Source: Falsiroseomonas frigidaquae (lineage in GTDB: Bacteria; Pseudomonadota; Alphaproteobacteria; Acetobacterales; Acetobacteraceae). From it: a stretch of DNA of 64,000 nt. The DNA lies in NCBI RefSeq assembly GCF_012163145.1, contig NZ_JAAVTX010000005.1:434001-498000 (forward strand), in the 5' to 3' direction. The notes beneath the pieces are model-generated. The model saw only the letters and a list, made by a program, of their open reading frames with translations, ran no database searches and had not been told where the DNA came from. Position numbers and translations under genes: made by a program. Below, piece by piece: positions 1 through 8,041 of the stretch. Within the stretch, counting starts at the first letter, position 1, and each line of letters begins with the position of its first letter.

Positions 1-2033
1 CCTCCCCGCAGGGAGTCCGCGCCCGCGCCACCGAGCAGCAGATTTCCGAGGGTGTTGCCGGTTATCCGATTGGCCAGGCTGTTGCCGAACCCGGAAACAG
101 CGGCTCCCAGCAGGACGAGGTGTTCGAGATTCGGCGGCAGGGTGTAGCCGCCGCTGGGCAGAACCGCCCATATGGTGTCGGTGCCTGCGCCGAGCTCCTC
201 AAACACCTGATCGTCGCGCCCATCCAAGAGATAGAGGTCGTCGCCGGTGCCACCGAAGAACCACCCGACCAGCCGATCCGCGGCAGTCCCATCCAGCGTA
301 TCGGCGCCGCCCCCGCCACGCAGCACGTCGCCCGCACCGAGGCCGGCGCGCAGCAGGTCGTCGCCGTCGCCGGCCTGCAAACGGTCGGAGCCGCCACCGC
401 CATCGAGCGTGTCCGCCCCTACACCTCCGTCCAGCCTGTCGCTGCCATCGCCACCCTGCAGCAGGTCGTCGCCATCGCCGCCGACCAGCACGTCATCGCC
501 AACGCCGCCGTCCAGCGTGTCGTGACCGGAACCGCCAGCCAGCAGATCCACGCCGGCCTGCCCCATCAACCGGTCGTTTTCAGCGCCGCCCGCCAGCAGA
601 TCATCGCCGTCGCCTCCATCCAGCGAATCCGCACCACTTCCACCCAGCAGCAGATCGTCGCCCTCCGCGCCCACGGCCGTGTCGTTGCCCTCATCACCGA
701 GCAGCATGTCATCACCGGCACCACCAAGGCTCCGGTCGTTGCCGGCACCGCCGAACGCCGTGTCGGCGCCCTCCCCCGCCAGGATTGTGTCCGCCCCGGC
801 ACCACCCACGAGCGAATCCGCGCCTGCGCCCGCATCAAGCAGGTCATCGCCGATGCCGCCCGAGAGCGTATTGCGCGCTTCATTGCCGTACAGGGTGTCG
901 TTGCCCACGCTTCCGAATGCGGAAACATCACCGGCACCGGATCTCAACCTGAGCCTTTCGAAATGCTCAGGAAGCGTCATCGTCCAACCGGTCACCAACT
1001 CATCGATGCCTCCCGCCGCCAGTTCGAGCCAAGTGTCCGTCTGGCTCCGAAGCAGGTAGATATCGTTGCCCGCGCCGCCGATCAGGCGGTTACCGCCGGC
1101 GCCTCCGCCATCCAGCGTATCGGCACCATCGCCTCCCACAAGGCGATCAATCCCTTCTCCTCCGTCCAGCAAGTCGTCACCGGCATCACCAAACAGGCTG
1201 TCCGCCCCATCGCCGCCGAATATCCGGTCGACACCGTCGCCGCCGCGGACCGTGTCCGCGTCTGCATCGCCACGCAGCGTGTCACCGCCCGCACCGCCGA
1301 GGAGGCTGTCCGCACCCGCGAGGCCTGAGAGATGATCGTCTCCCGCATGGCCAATCAGCGCGTCGGGGGCGGCGGCGCCCAGCAGGGTATCAGCCAGGAG
1401 TGAGCCGTCCTGCACGGCGAAGGGAGAGGGTGGGCCTGGCGCCAGAACGGTCACAGGGATGCTGAAGCTGGCCAGGTTCCGGCCGTCCGAAACCTCGATC
1501 ATCACCTCGCGCACCGTGCCGCCCAGTCCCGTCAGGTCCACGCCCGGCCGCAGGCGCAATTCGCGGTCCACAATCTCGAACCAGGCCGAATCCGGCCACG
1601 CGACGCTGTACTCGAGCGGCCCATCGGTGTCCGGGTCCGTTGCGGACAGGGTGCCGATCGGTGCGCCGACGTCGTTGGCCAGCACGACACCGCCCGATGC
1701 AAAGACCAGATCCTGCGGCGGGGCGTCATCGACCCCCAGGAGCCGCACGGTGAAGCTATTCGGCAGTGCTCCCCAGCCTGACGACGTCCTGGCGCTGAGG
1801 CCGAAGGTGAATTGCCAATCGTCTCCCCAGTGCTCGGAGTCGAACGCCTGCATGGGCCTGATCGTCATCAGGCGGCTGCCAGTGCTGAAGGTGGAGACGA
1901 AATGGCGCGCATCGCGGCCGGAAAGTGCCGCGGAGGTTATCGCCGGGACGAAGGTGAGGTAGGCGACCCAGTCTCCGCGGATCGCGTTCTCATAGATCGT
2001 GTCGGGTACCGTACCGACAAACGACGTGGACAT
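1..2033 (-). CDS. Large RTX (hemolysin-type Ca-binding repeat) protein, N-terminal part, cut by window edge
   Basis: Translating the reverse strand from the ATG at 2033 gives one open frame to base 1 with no stop, about 677 residues; the C-terminus lies outside the window. Residues about 95-190 look like a cadherin/dystroglycan-type beta domain (SATDPDTDG, then VEVSDGR-like spacing). From about residue 215 onward come dozens of nonapeptide RTX repeats (GGxGxDxLx, for example GGDGDDLLQGG), interrupted twice by the linker common in such proteins (GNDIYLL...EHFERLRL and GDDLYLLDG...NLEHLVLLG). Such proteins are usually secreted by type I systems through a C-terminal signal, which cannot be seen here, and fold on binding calcium outside the cell. 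A GGGG run 7 nt before the ATG may be the ribosome site. Adhesin or surface-layer role is possible; the exact function is unknown. Confidence 0.85.
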   Translation of the reverse strand, partial: MSTSFVGTVPDTIYENAIRGDWVAYLTFVPAITSAALSGRDARHFVSTFSTGSRLMTIRPMQAFDSEHWGDDWQFTFGLSARTSSGWGALPNSFTVRLLGVDDAPPQDLVFASGGVVLANDVGAPIGTLSATDPDTDGPLEYSVAWPDSAWFEIVDRELRLRPGVDLTGLGGTVREVMIEVSDGRNLASFSIPVTVLAPGPPSPFAVQDGSLLADTLLGAAAPDALIGHAGDDHLSGLAGADSLLGGAGGDTLRGDADADTVRGGDGVDRIFGGDGADSLFGDAGDDLLDGGEGIDRLVGGDGADTLDGGGAGGNRLIGGAGNDIYLLRSQTDTWLELAAGGIDELVTGWTMTLPEHFERLRLRSGAGDVSAFGSVGNDTLYGNEARNTLSGGIGDDLLDAGAGADSLVGGAGADTILAGEGADTAFGGAGNDRSLGGAGDDMLLGDEGNDTAVGAEGDDLLLGGSGADSLDGGDGDDLLAGGAENDRLMGQAGVDLLAGGSGHDTLDGGVGDDVLVGGDGDDLLQGGDGSDRLDGGVGADTLDGGGGSDRLQAGDGDDLLRAGLGAGDVLRGGGGADTLDGTAADRLVGWFFGGTGDDLYLLDGRDDQVFEELGAGTDTIWAVLPSGGYTLPPNLEHLVLLGAAVSGFGNSLANRITGNTLGNLLLGGAGADSLRG

Positions 2034-2115
2034 TCATGGGCCCCATCCTGGTGCCGCGATAGAAGGGGCATTCCTGGTTGAGATCGCGTCAACGTGGCGA
2101 CGATTCGACTGTCGC

Positions 2116-2874
2116 TCAGGCCACCAGGCGCACCGCCATGGTTCCCAGAAGCGCAGCATTGACCAGGAACAGAACGCCGCCAACCAACTGGGTCATCGGT
2201 CCCGATCGCCGCAGGAACAATCGGCCGAGCAGCGCCACGCCGATAAGGGCAGGTATGGTGCCCAGCGAGAAGGCGAGCATGGCCAAGGCACCCGCCAATG
2301 CGCTCCCGGTCGCGGCCGAGGCGGCCAGTGCGGCGTAGAGCAGGCCACAAGGCAGCGCCGATAGCAGCAGCCCCAGGCCGAACCCGTTCCAGCCACCGGG
2401 GTTGGCAAGCAGGCTGCTGATGGGGCGCAGCAGGAAGCCCGGGTAGGCGGATCCAACGCCGCCCGATGACAGGCGCTGCCACGGCCATACCCGGTATCGC
2501 GGGGGAATCAGGCGCGCCAAAGCCTGTCGGGCCATCAACAAGGCCGCCAGTAGCAGAAGCGCCGCCAGAATCTGGCGCAGGCCGGTCACCTGGCTGACCA
2601 CCCCCGCGCTGGACCCGGCCACGGCACCCAGCGCGGCATAACCGACGATCCGGCCCAGGTGATAGGGGAGCAGCGCCGCACCCGCCAACCTGGAGAGAGT
2701 ACCGGGCCCGACCCGTCCGGCGACATTGCCTGCCTGCGCCAGCACGAAAGGCGCGCACATTCCGGCACAATGCGTCACGCCACCCGCCAGCCCGGCAAGC
2801 AGCATGGCCAGCGCGACCGACGCCAGGGCACCAGCACCAAGCGCGGTCAGATCATGGAGGCAGTTCGCGAGCAT
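2116..2874 (-). CDS. Sulfite exporter TauE/SafE-like (UreH-type) membrane protein
   Basis: A 252-residue, very hydrophobic protein with about six membrane spans. Near the N-terminus it has the HCAGMC motif in the first helix, typical of the COG2836 branch of the TauE/SafE-DsbD transmembrane superfamily, members of which are often found beside cbb3 oxidase or copper genes. That points to metal or thiol handling in the inner membrane, not proven sulfite export. I chose the ATG at 2874, preceded by GGGGG 11 nt upstream; an in-frame GTG at 2892 would add six residues. The upstream 242 bp to pdxA carry no gene. No cbb3 genes are visible nearby, so its partner is unknown. Confidence 0.75.
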   Translation of the reverse strand: MLANCLHDLTALGAGALASVALAMLLAGLAGGVTHCAGMCAPFVLAQAGNVAGRVGPGTLSRLAGAALLPYHLGRIVGYAALGAVAGSSAGVVSQVTGLRQILAALLLLAALLMARQALARLIPPRYRVWPWQRLSSGGVGSAYPGFLLRPISSLLANPGGWNGFGLGLLLSALPCGLLYAALAASAATGSALAGALAMLAFSLGTIPALIGVALLGRLFLRRSGPMTQLVGGVLFLVNAALLGTMAVRLVA

Positions 2875-3116
2875 GGCACACGCTACCCCCACGGCCTCGT
2901 ACCCATCTTGCGGCAGGTCAATCAGATCGCAGCAAAGATGAGGTAGAAATTAAGAACTACGCCTGGACGGCCGCTGTCCCGGCGCCACATGCACCGGCGC
3001 CATCCGGATGCGACCATGCCCAATCTGACGCACCATTCTGCCCGGTTTTCCGAAGCCAGGCCCACCGCGCCTCCGCCTCACTTTCCCTGCGGCCGCTAAC
3101 CGTCTACGCCGGATTC

Positions 3117-4103
3117 ATGACACGTCATCCCCTGTGCCTGACCATGGGCGAGCCGGCCGGCATCGGCGCGGAGATCGCGGCGAAGGCCTGGCACCGCCTA
3201 CGCGCGGCAGGACCTGTCTTCTTCTTCATCGGTGATCCTGTCAGCGTGCAGGATGCGCCGGTGGCGCTGATCGAGACGCCGGAGCAGGCCGCTGAGGCCT
3301 TCTCGCAGGGCCTGCCTGTGCTGCCGCTTTCCCTGCCGGTGGTGCCACAGCCCGGGCGGCCGAACCCGGCCAATGCGGCTGCCGTTATCGCCGCAATCGA
3401 GACCGCGGTGCGTCTATGCCTCGATGGTCGCGCCAGCGGGGTGGTGACCAATCCCATCCAGAAATCCGTACTGACGGGTGCCGGTTTCCGTCACCCCGGG
3501 CACACTGAGTTTCTCGGTGAGTTGGCGGGGCGCGGCGTTCCACCCGTAATGCTGCTGGCCTGTCCCGGACTGCGGGTGGTGCCGGTGACAGTCCATGCCG
3601 CCCTGGCGGACGCCATCCGCAGCCTGACCACGGACCTCATCATCGAGCACGGCCGCATCGTGGCTGATGCGCTCCGGCAGGATTTCGGCATCGCGAGGCC
3701 GCGCATTGTGGTGGCGGGCCTGAACCCGCACGCCGGGGAAGCAGGGACAATGGGCCGCGAGGACATCGAGATTGTCGCGCCTGCGATCGCCGCCCTGCGC
3801 GAAGCGGGCATCGACGCACGCGGCCCCCTGCCCGCCGATACGCTGTTCACCCCGCGAGCGCGGGCCGCCTATGACTGCGCGTTGTGCATGTACCACGACC
3901 AGGCGCTCATCCCGATCAAGACGCTCGATATGGATGGCGGGGTGAATGTGACGCTGGGCCTGCGGATCGTACGCACCAGCCCCGACCATGGCACGGCGCT
4001 GGATATCGCTGGGTCGGGCCAGGCTGATCCGGGAAGTCTCATCGCCGCGCTGCACCTTGCCGCGGACATCGCCACCAGCCGATCAAGGGATCACCGCCCA
4101 TGA
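3117..4103 (+). CDS. pdxA: 4-hydroxythreonine-4-phosphate dehydrogenase PdxA
   Basis: 328 residues, normal family length. It oxidises 4-phosphohydroxy-L-threonine to the aminoacetone phosphate precursor used by PdxJ in the deoxyxylulose-dependent vitamin B6 pathway, in the cytoplasm. Visible signatures are MGEPAGIG at residues 10-17, GHTEFLGE in the middle, GLNPHAGE, and MYHDQALIPIK near residue 260, which together hold the metal-binding histidines. The stop overlaps the pdxJ start by 4 nt, so the two consecutive pathway steps are translationally coupled. Confidence 0.96.
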   Translation: MTRHPLCLTMGEPAGIGAEIAAKAWHRLRAAGPVFFFIGDPVSVQDAPVALIETPEQAAEAFSQGLPVLPLSLPVVPQPGRPNPANAAAVIAAIETAVRLCLDGRASGVVTNPIQKSVLTGAGFRHPGHTEFLGELAGRGVPPVMLLACPGLRVVPVTVHAALADAIRSLTTDLIIEHGRIVADALRQDFGIARPRIVVAGLNPHAGEAGTMGREDIEIVAPAIAALREAGIDARGPLPADTLFTPRARAAYDCALCMYHDQALIPIKTLDMDGGVNVTLGLRIVRTSPDHGTALDIAGSGQADPGSLIAALHLAADIATSRSRDHRP

Positions 4104-4837
4104 TGCCATTGCTGCTTTCAATCAATGTGGATCATGTGGCGACGCTGCGGAACGCCCGCGGCGGGCGGTTTCCAGACCCCGTGGCCGCCGCAAAGCTATG
4201 CCTGTCCGCCGGTGCAGAGGGCATCACCATCCATCTGCGCGAGGACCGGCGGCACATCCGCGACCAGGACGTGGAGCGCATGAAGGCCGAGGTACCGGCC
4301 AAGCTCAACCTGGAAATGGCCGCCACCGAGGAAATGGTCGCCATCGCCATCCGGGTGATGCCGGAGGCCGTGTGCCTGGTGCCCGAGAAACGCCAGGAGC
4401 TGACCACCGAGGGCGGGCTGGATGTGCTGCGGAGTGGCCCCGGCTTCGCCCAGGCCATCCAGCGCCTGACCGGCGCCGGCATCCGCACTTCCATCTTCGT
4501 CGAGGCTGATCGCGCTCAGATCGAGGCCGCTGCCAGGCTGGGCGCCAACTGCATCGAACTGCACACGGGCACCTACGCCGACGCGATGCCCAGCGAACGC
4601 CCCGTGCATCTCACGCGCCTGGCACAGGGGGCGCGTGACGCCGCGGCGGCAGGCCTGCTGTGCCATGCCGGCCATGGTCTGGATTTCGACTGCATCGGCG
4701 GCGTCGCGGCCTTGCCGGAGGTTTCCGAGGTCTCGATTGGGCACTTCCTGATCGGCCAGAGCGTCTTCGAGGGATTGCCCTCGGCCGTACGGCGGATGCG
4801 GGACCTCATTGACGCGGCGCGGCACTCCCAGGGCTGA
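4100..4837 (+). CDS. pdxJ: Pyridoxine 5'-phosphate synthase PdxJ
   Basis: 245 residues. Condenses 1-deoxy-xylulose 5-phosphate with the PdxA product to make pyridoxine 5'-phosphate. Family signatures: INVDHVATLRNARG at the N-terminus, HLREDRRHIRDQDV, and the C-terminal phosphate-binding segment EVSIGHFLIGQSVF. The gene begins inside the pdxA stop (ATGA overlap); a second ATG follows immediately, so the protein may start one codon later. The pair forms a dedicated B6 operon with no other recognisable member. Confidence 0.96.
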   Translation: MMPLLLSINVDHVATLRNARGGRFPDPVAAAKLCLSAGAEGITIHLREDRRHIRDQDVERMKAEVPAKLNLEMAATEEMVAIAIRVMPEAVCLVPEKRQELTTEGGLDVLRSGPGFAQAIQRLTGAGIRTSIFVEADRAQIEAAARLGANCIELHTGTYADAMPSERPVHLTRLAQGARDAAAAGLLCHAGHGLDFDCIGGVAALPEVSEVSIGHFLIGQSVFEGLPSAVRRMRDLIDAARHSQG

Positions 4838-4949
4838 GCGCCCGTTGGGCTGCCCTTGCATTTTGCATGGCCTGATGTTTGCTCGGTCTTCTGACAGCAA
4901 CGACTGCGGCAGGATGCCGGCAGCGGTGATTGCAGGATGCGAGGCGACA

Positions 4950-5243
4950 ATGGCGGCCGCGGCAAAGGCAAGGCAGACGATTCCGCTCTGGTCAGTGCGG
5001 CCGGGCCTACCGGATCAATCGACCGCCCCCCCTCCGCGCTCGGCCACTGTCATCCCCCTGCCCCTGGGCGTGGCGCGGAGCCGGCAGGTCCTCACCTATC
5101 CGGCCGCCATCACGGTGCCGCCTCGCTGCCCGGAGCAACCCGCAACCGCGGAGCAGCCGCTGGCCGCCCTGCCGCTGCTCGCACTCTCAGCACCGACAGC
5201 GCTGATCGGCGCCTGCATGATGCTTTTCCAGATCCTCGGCTGA
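4950..5243 (+). CDS. Hypothetical small protein (doubtful)
   Basis: The 433-bp stretch from 4838 to 5270 between pdxJ and the binding-protein gene holds no recognisable gene. The best candidate is a 97-residue frame starting at the ATG at 4950 with GAGG 5 nt upstream. It is proline- and alanine-rich in the middle and ends in a hydrophobic stretch (about residues 70-97) that could be one membrane span. In-frame starts also exist at 4914 and 4875. Two other open frames overlap it, as expected by chance in GC-rich DNA, and no family is recognisable. Confidence 0.22.
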   Translation: MAAAAKARQTIPLWSVRPGLPDQSTAPPPRSATVIPLPLGVARSRQVLTYPAAITVPPRCPEQPATAEQPLAALPLLALSAPTALIGACMMLFQILG

Positions 5244-5272
5244 TCCCCAGGCTTCGGCTGATCCCCAGGCTC
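5237..5272. repeat. Tandem 18-bp direct repeat (two copies)
   Basis: Two head-to-tail copies of an 18-bp unit beginning CGGCTGATCCCCAGGC, 17 of 18 bases alike, immediately downstream of the stop of the binding-protein gene on the other strand. Most simply a local duplication in the convergent intergenic space. No function can be assigned. Confidence 0.6.
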
Positions 5273-6065
5273 AGGCACTGACACCCCATTTCTGGCCGAG
5301 TTCGGCAAAGAAGCCGCTCGCCTGCCGGATGGTGACCCAGGCGTTGAGGAAGTTCAGGAAGACCGGATCCTGCAGCGGCGCCATGAACGCCATGGGGATG
5401 GGGTTGCGTGGCTGGTCGCTGAAAAGCGAGACAAGATCCGGATATTCCCGCGTGAGGAAGGCGGCCTCAATCACCGTCGACATGGTGGCGTCCACCCGGC
5501 CGCCCAGCAGTTCCTGCCAGTCTCGCGCCGGACTCTCCACGCGGCGAAGGGTTGCGGCCGGCAAGGCCTGCTGCACGAATTGCTCCATCGTGGTGCCGAG
5601 ATTGGTGCCGACGGTCACGCCCCGCTGGTTCAGGGCTTCCCATGTGGCGAAGCGGCCCGCGTTGCGGCGGGTGGTCAAGGGGATGAAGCCGGTGCGGCCC
5701 CAGGGGATCGTGAAGCTCGCCGCCATCGCGCGGGCGATGGACATAGAGGTTCCGGTGAACACCACATCATACTGGTCGGCCTGCAGGCCGTTGATCAGCG
5801 TGCGCCAGTCGGTCGCCACGAATTCTGGCCGCACCCCCATGTCGCGCGCCAGTTGCTCCGCCGCCTCGATCTGATGGCCGCGATAGCTGCGCGTGGCCGG
5901 GTCGCGGAAGCTCATCGGGTTGAAGTCGCCCGTAGTGCCGATGCGGATGCGCCCGGCGGACTGGATCGCCTGGAGGCGCCCGCCATTAGCCTGCTGCGCC
6001 AGGGCCTGGGCGGGCAGCAGCAGGGATGCGGCAGCGGCGGCGGCCGGTATGTGGCGACGTAACAT
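5271..6065 (-). CDS. Polar amino-acid ABC transporter substrate-binding protein
   Basis: 264 residues from the ATG at 6065, which has GGAG 9 nt upstream and opens a clear Sec signal peptide (MLRRH, hydrophobic alanine/leucine core, cut near ALAQQA). The mature part is a family 3 solute-binding protein: RIRIGTTGDFNPMSF at the start of the ligand domain, YRGHQIEAAEQLARDMG, and EAAFLTREYPDL near the end. It should bind a polar amino acid or related small compound in the periplasm and deliver it to the permease gene that starts 121 bp away on the opposite strand. No ATPase gene is adjacent. Confidence 0.88.
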   Translation of the reverse strand: MLRRHIPAAAAAASLLLPAQALAQQANGGRLQAIQSAGRIRIGTTGDFNPMSFRDPATRSYRGHQIEAAEQLARDMGVRPEFVATDWRTLINGLQADQYDVVFTGTSMSIARAMAASFTIPWGRTGFIPLTTRRNAGRFATWEALNQRGVTVGTNLGTTMEQFVQQALPAATLRRVESPARDWQELLGGRVDATMSTVIEAAFLTREYPDLVSLFSDQPRNPIPMAFMAPLQDPVFLNFLNAWVTIRQASGFFAELGQKWGVSA

Positions 6066-6186
6066 GGGGAAGAGCTCCATCTGGGCAGGGCGGAGGTTGG
6101 TCCACCTTCGCAATTTGCAACGTCATACCCGACTTCCGCTGCGTGTCGCATCTCGCCCGAGCAGGGAAAGCGTGGGAAACAGCCAC

Positions 6187-6960
6187 ATGTCGACCCTCCC
6201 CTTCCCGCGACAGCCGCGTATTTGGCTGCCTTTCCCGCTGCTGATGCTGTCCGGCTGCGGCAGCAACTGGGGCTGGCATGTAGTCGACCCCACCGATGCC
6301 CGAGGCAGGGCCAATCTGGACTTCATGGTGGAGGGGCTATGGGCAACCGTCACACTTTCGGTTGCCGCGATCCTGCTCTCCGTCCTGATGGGCACGGGAA
6401 TTGCCCTGCTCGGCTTCTCGCGGCTGCGCCCTCTGCGACTGGCCAACCGTATTTGGGTCGAGCTGTTCCGCGCGGTTCCGATCCTGGTGCTCATCCTGTG
6501 GGTGTTCTACGGCCTGCCTGTGGTGCTGGGCATCCGGCTGGATGTCTTCACCGCGGCCCTGATCGCGATAGCTCTCTGCGACTCGGCGTTCGAGGCCGAA
6601 ATCCTGCGCGGTGGCATCCAGAGCATCGAGCAGGGCCAGCGGGAGGGCGCCGCCGCGCTCGGCCTGTCGCGCTGGCAGGCCATGCGCCTGGTCATCCTGC
6701 CACAGGCCATCCGCCGCATCCTGCCGCCGGTCGCCAACCAATTCGTCTATGTGGTGAAGATGAGCAGCCTGGCGAGCGTGATCGGCTACCAGGACCTGAC
6801 GCGCCGCGCCAATGAGCTCGTTGTGTCCGTCTTCCGACCGCTCGAGATCTATACAATCCTGATCCTCGAATACTTGGTGCTGATCCTGATCATCTCGGCA
6901 GGCGCCCGCTGGCTGGAACGGCGGCTTGGTGCGGACCAGACGCGGCGGCGGGACGGTTGA
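6187..6960 (+). CDS. Amino-acid ABC transporter permease (HisM/GlnP type)
   Basis: 257 residues from the ATG at 6187. Membrane subunit of a polar amino-acid importer with the BPD_transp_1 fold: about five spans, the ELFRAVPILVLI segment, and the EAA loop (REGAAALGLSRWQAMRLVI) that contacts the ATPase. The N-terminus is odd: a basic stretch, a hydrophobic run and LSGC at residues 21-24, which looks like a lipoprotein cleavage box, then GSNWGW. I recall similar N-termini in other members, so it may be a first membrane span. It is divergent from its likely binding protein, and the ATPase must be encoded elsewhere. Confidence 0.88.
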   Translation: MSTLPFPRQPRIWLPFPLLMLSGCGSNWGWHVVDPTDARGRANLDFMVEGLWATVTLSVAAILLSVLMGTGIALLGFSRLRPLRLANRIWVELFRAVPILVLILWVFYGLPVVLGIRLDVFTAALIAIALCDSAFEAEILRGGIQSIEQGQREGAAALGLSRWQAMRLVILPQAIRRILPPVANQFVYVVKMSSLASVIGYQDLTRRANELVVSVFRPLEIYTILILEYLVLILIISAGARWLERRLGADQTRRRDG

Positions 6961-6991
6961 CGGGCCGCCCCCGGGCAGCCAGCGTCCGGGG

Positions 6992-8032
6992 ATGACAGAC
7001 ATCCTCCCGCCGACCGATGAGGCGGCAGCCGCCATCCATGCCGCGACGCTGACGCTCGACACCCATGTCGACGTGCCATGGCCGGCCACCCCTGACCCTG
7101 CGACGCAGACGGCACGGCGGGTCGACTACCCCAAGATGCAGGCCGGTGGCCTGAAGGGGGTGGTGTTCATCGCCTATGTGCCCCAGGGCCCGCTGACCCC
7201 GGAAGGTCACGATGCTGCAGGCGCGCGCGCCGAAGCCATGTTGCGGGCCATCGCCGCCACCGCCGGCGAGACACCGATGCGGCGGCGCCTGTGCACGACG
7301 CCGGACGAGTTGGAAGCCTGCGCGGCGGATGGCGCGCTGGCGATCCTGCTCGGTGTCGAGAATGGCTATGCGATGGGCGAGGATCTGTCGCGACTTGCGC
7401 TCTGGCGCCAGCTCGGCGCCATCTACCTGACCGTCACCCATGACGGGCACAACGCCCTATCGGATGCGGCCCGGCCGCGGGCCGACCTGGGCGATGCACC
7501 GACGCGTCATGGCGGCCTGTCCGCCCTCGGGCGGGCCGCGATCGGGGAAATGAACCGCGTCGGCCTGATCGTCGACGTATCCCATGTCGCGCGCAGCGCC
7601 ATGCTGCAGGCTGCGGAATTGTCGCGCACGCCCGTGGTTGCCACCCATGCCTGCTGCCGTGCCCTGCGGGACCATCCGCGGAACCTGGATGACGCACAGA
7701 TGGACGCGCTGCGGGATGTGGGCGGGCTGCTGCAGATCACCGCGGTGCCGAGCTTCCTGAAGGCGCCCGATGCGGATGGCACCGCTCGGGCGACCGTGTC
7801 CGACTACGCGGACCATGTGGACTACGCGGTGTGCCGCATCGGCATCGACCATGTCGGCCTGTCGTCCGACTTCGATGGCGGCGGTGGCGTGCAGGGCTGG
7901 CAGGATGCGTCGATGTCCGGGGCCGTCAGCGCGGAACTGCTGCGCCGCGGCTATGGGCCACGCGAACTCGGGCTGCTGTGGTCGGGCAATTTCCTCCGTG
8001 TCTGGCGCGCGACCCTGCGGGCCGCGCGCTGA
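6992..8032 (+). CDS. Peptidase M19 (membrane/renal-type) dipeptidase
   Basis: 346 residues. A zinc metallopeptidase that cleaves dipeptides, including ones with a D-residue at the second position. Metal-site signatures are visible: DTHVDVPW near residue 23, GVENGYAMG with its bridging glutamate, LTHDGHN, VDVSHVA, VATHACCRAL and HVGLSSDFDGG. I chose the ATG at 6992 because the upstream extension is not family-like; GGGG lies directly before it, which is a poor ribosome site. The start is 31 bp after the permease stop, so the two may be cotranscribed. No signal peptide is apparent, so it is probably cytoplasmic. Confidence 0.9.
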   Translation: MTDILPPTDEAAAAIHAATLTLDTHVDVPWPATPDPATQTARRVDYPKMQAGGLKGVVFIAYVPQGPLTPEGHDAAGARAEAMLRAIAATAGETPMRRRLCTTPDELEACAADGALAILLGVENGYAMGEDLSRLALWRQLGAIYLTVTHDGHNALSDAARPRADLGDAPTRHGGLSALGRAAIGEMNRVGLIVDVSHVARSAMLQAAELSRTPVVATHACCRALRDHPRNLDDAQMDALRDVGGLLQITAVPSFLKAPDADGTARATVSDYADHVDYAVCRIGIDHVGLSSDFDGGGGVQGWQDASMSGAVSAELLRRGYGPRELGLLWSGNFLRVWRATLRAAR

Positions 8033-8041
8033 CCGGCAGGC

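Noticed and set aside
120-1328. Long plus-strand open frame of 402 codons opposite the RTX gene
   Set aside because: A shadow of the repetitive GC-rich RTX gene. Its valine/glutamine-rich periodic protein mirrors the repeat unit, and no family or ribosome site supports it.
2908-2921. FNR-like sequence TTGCG-N4-GTCAA upstream of the TauE/SafE-like gene
   Set aside because: Only the outer TTG/CAA and one further base fit TTGAT-N4-ATCAA; too weak for a call although FNR control of this family would make sense.
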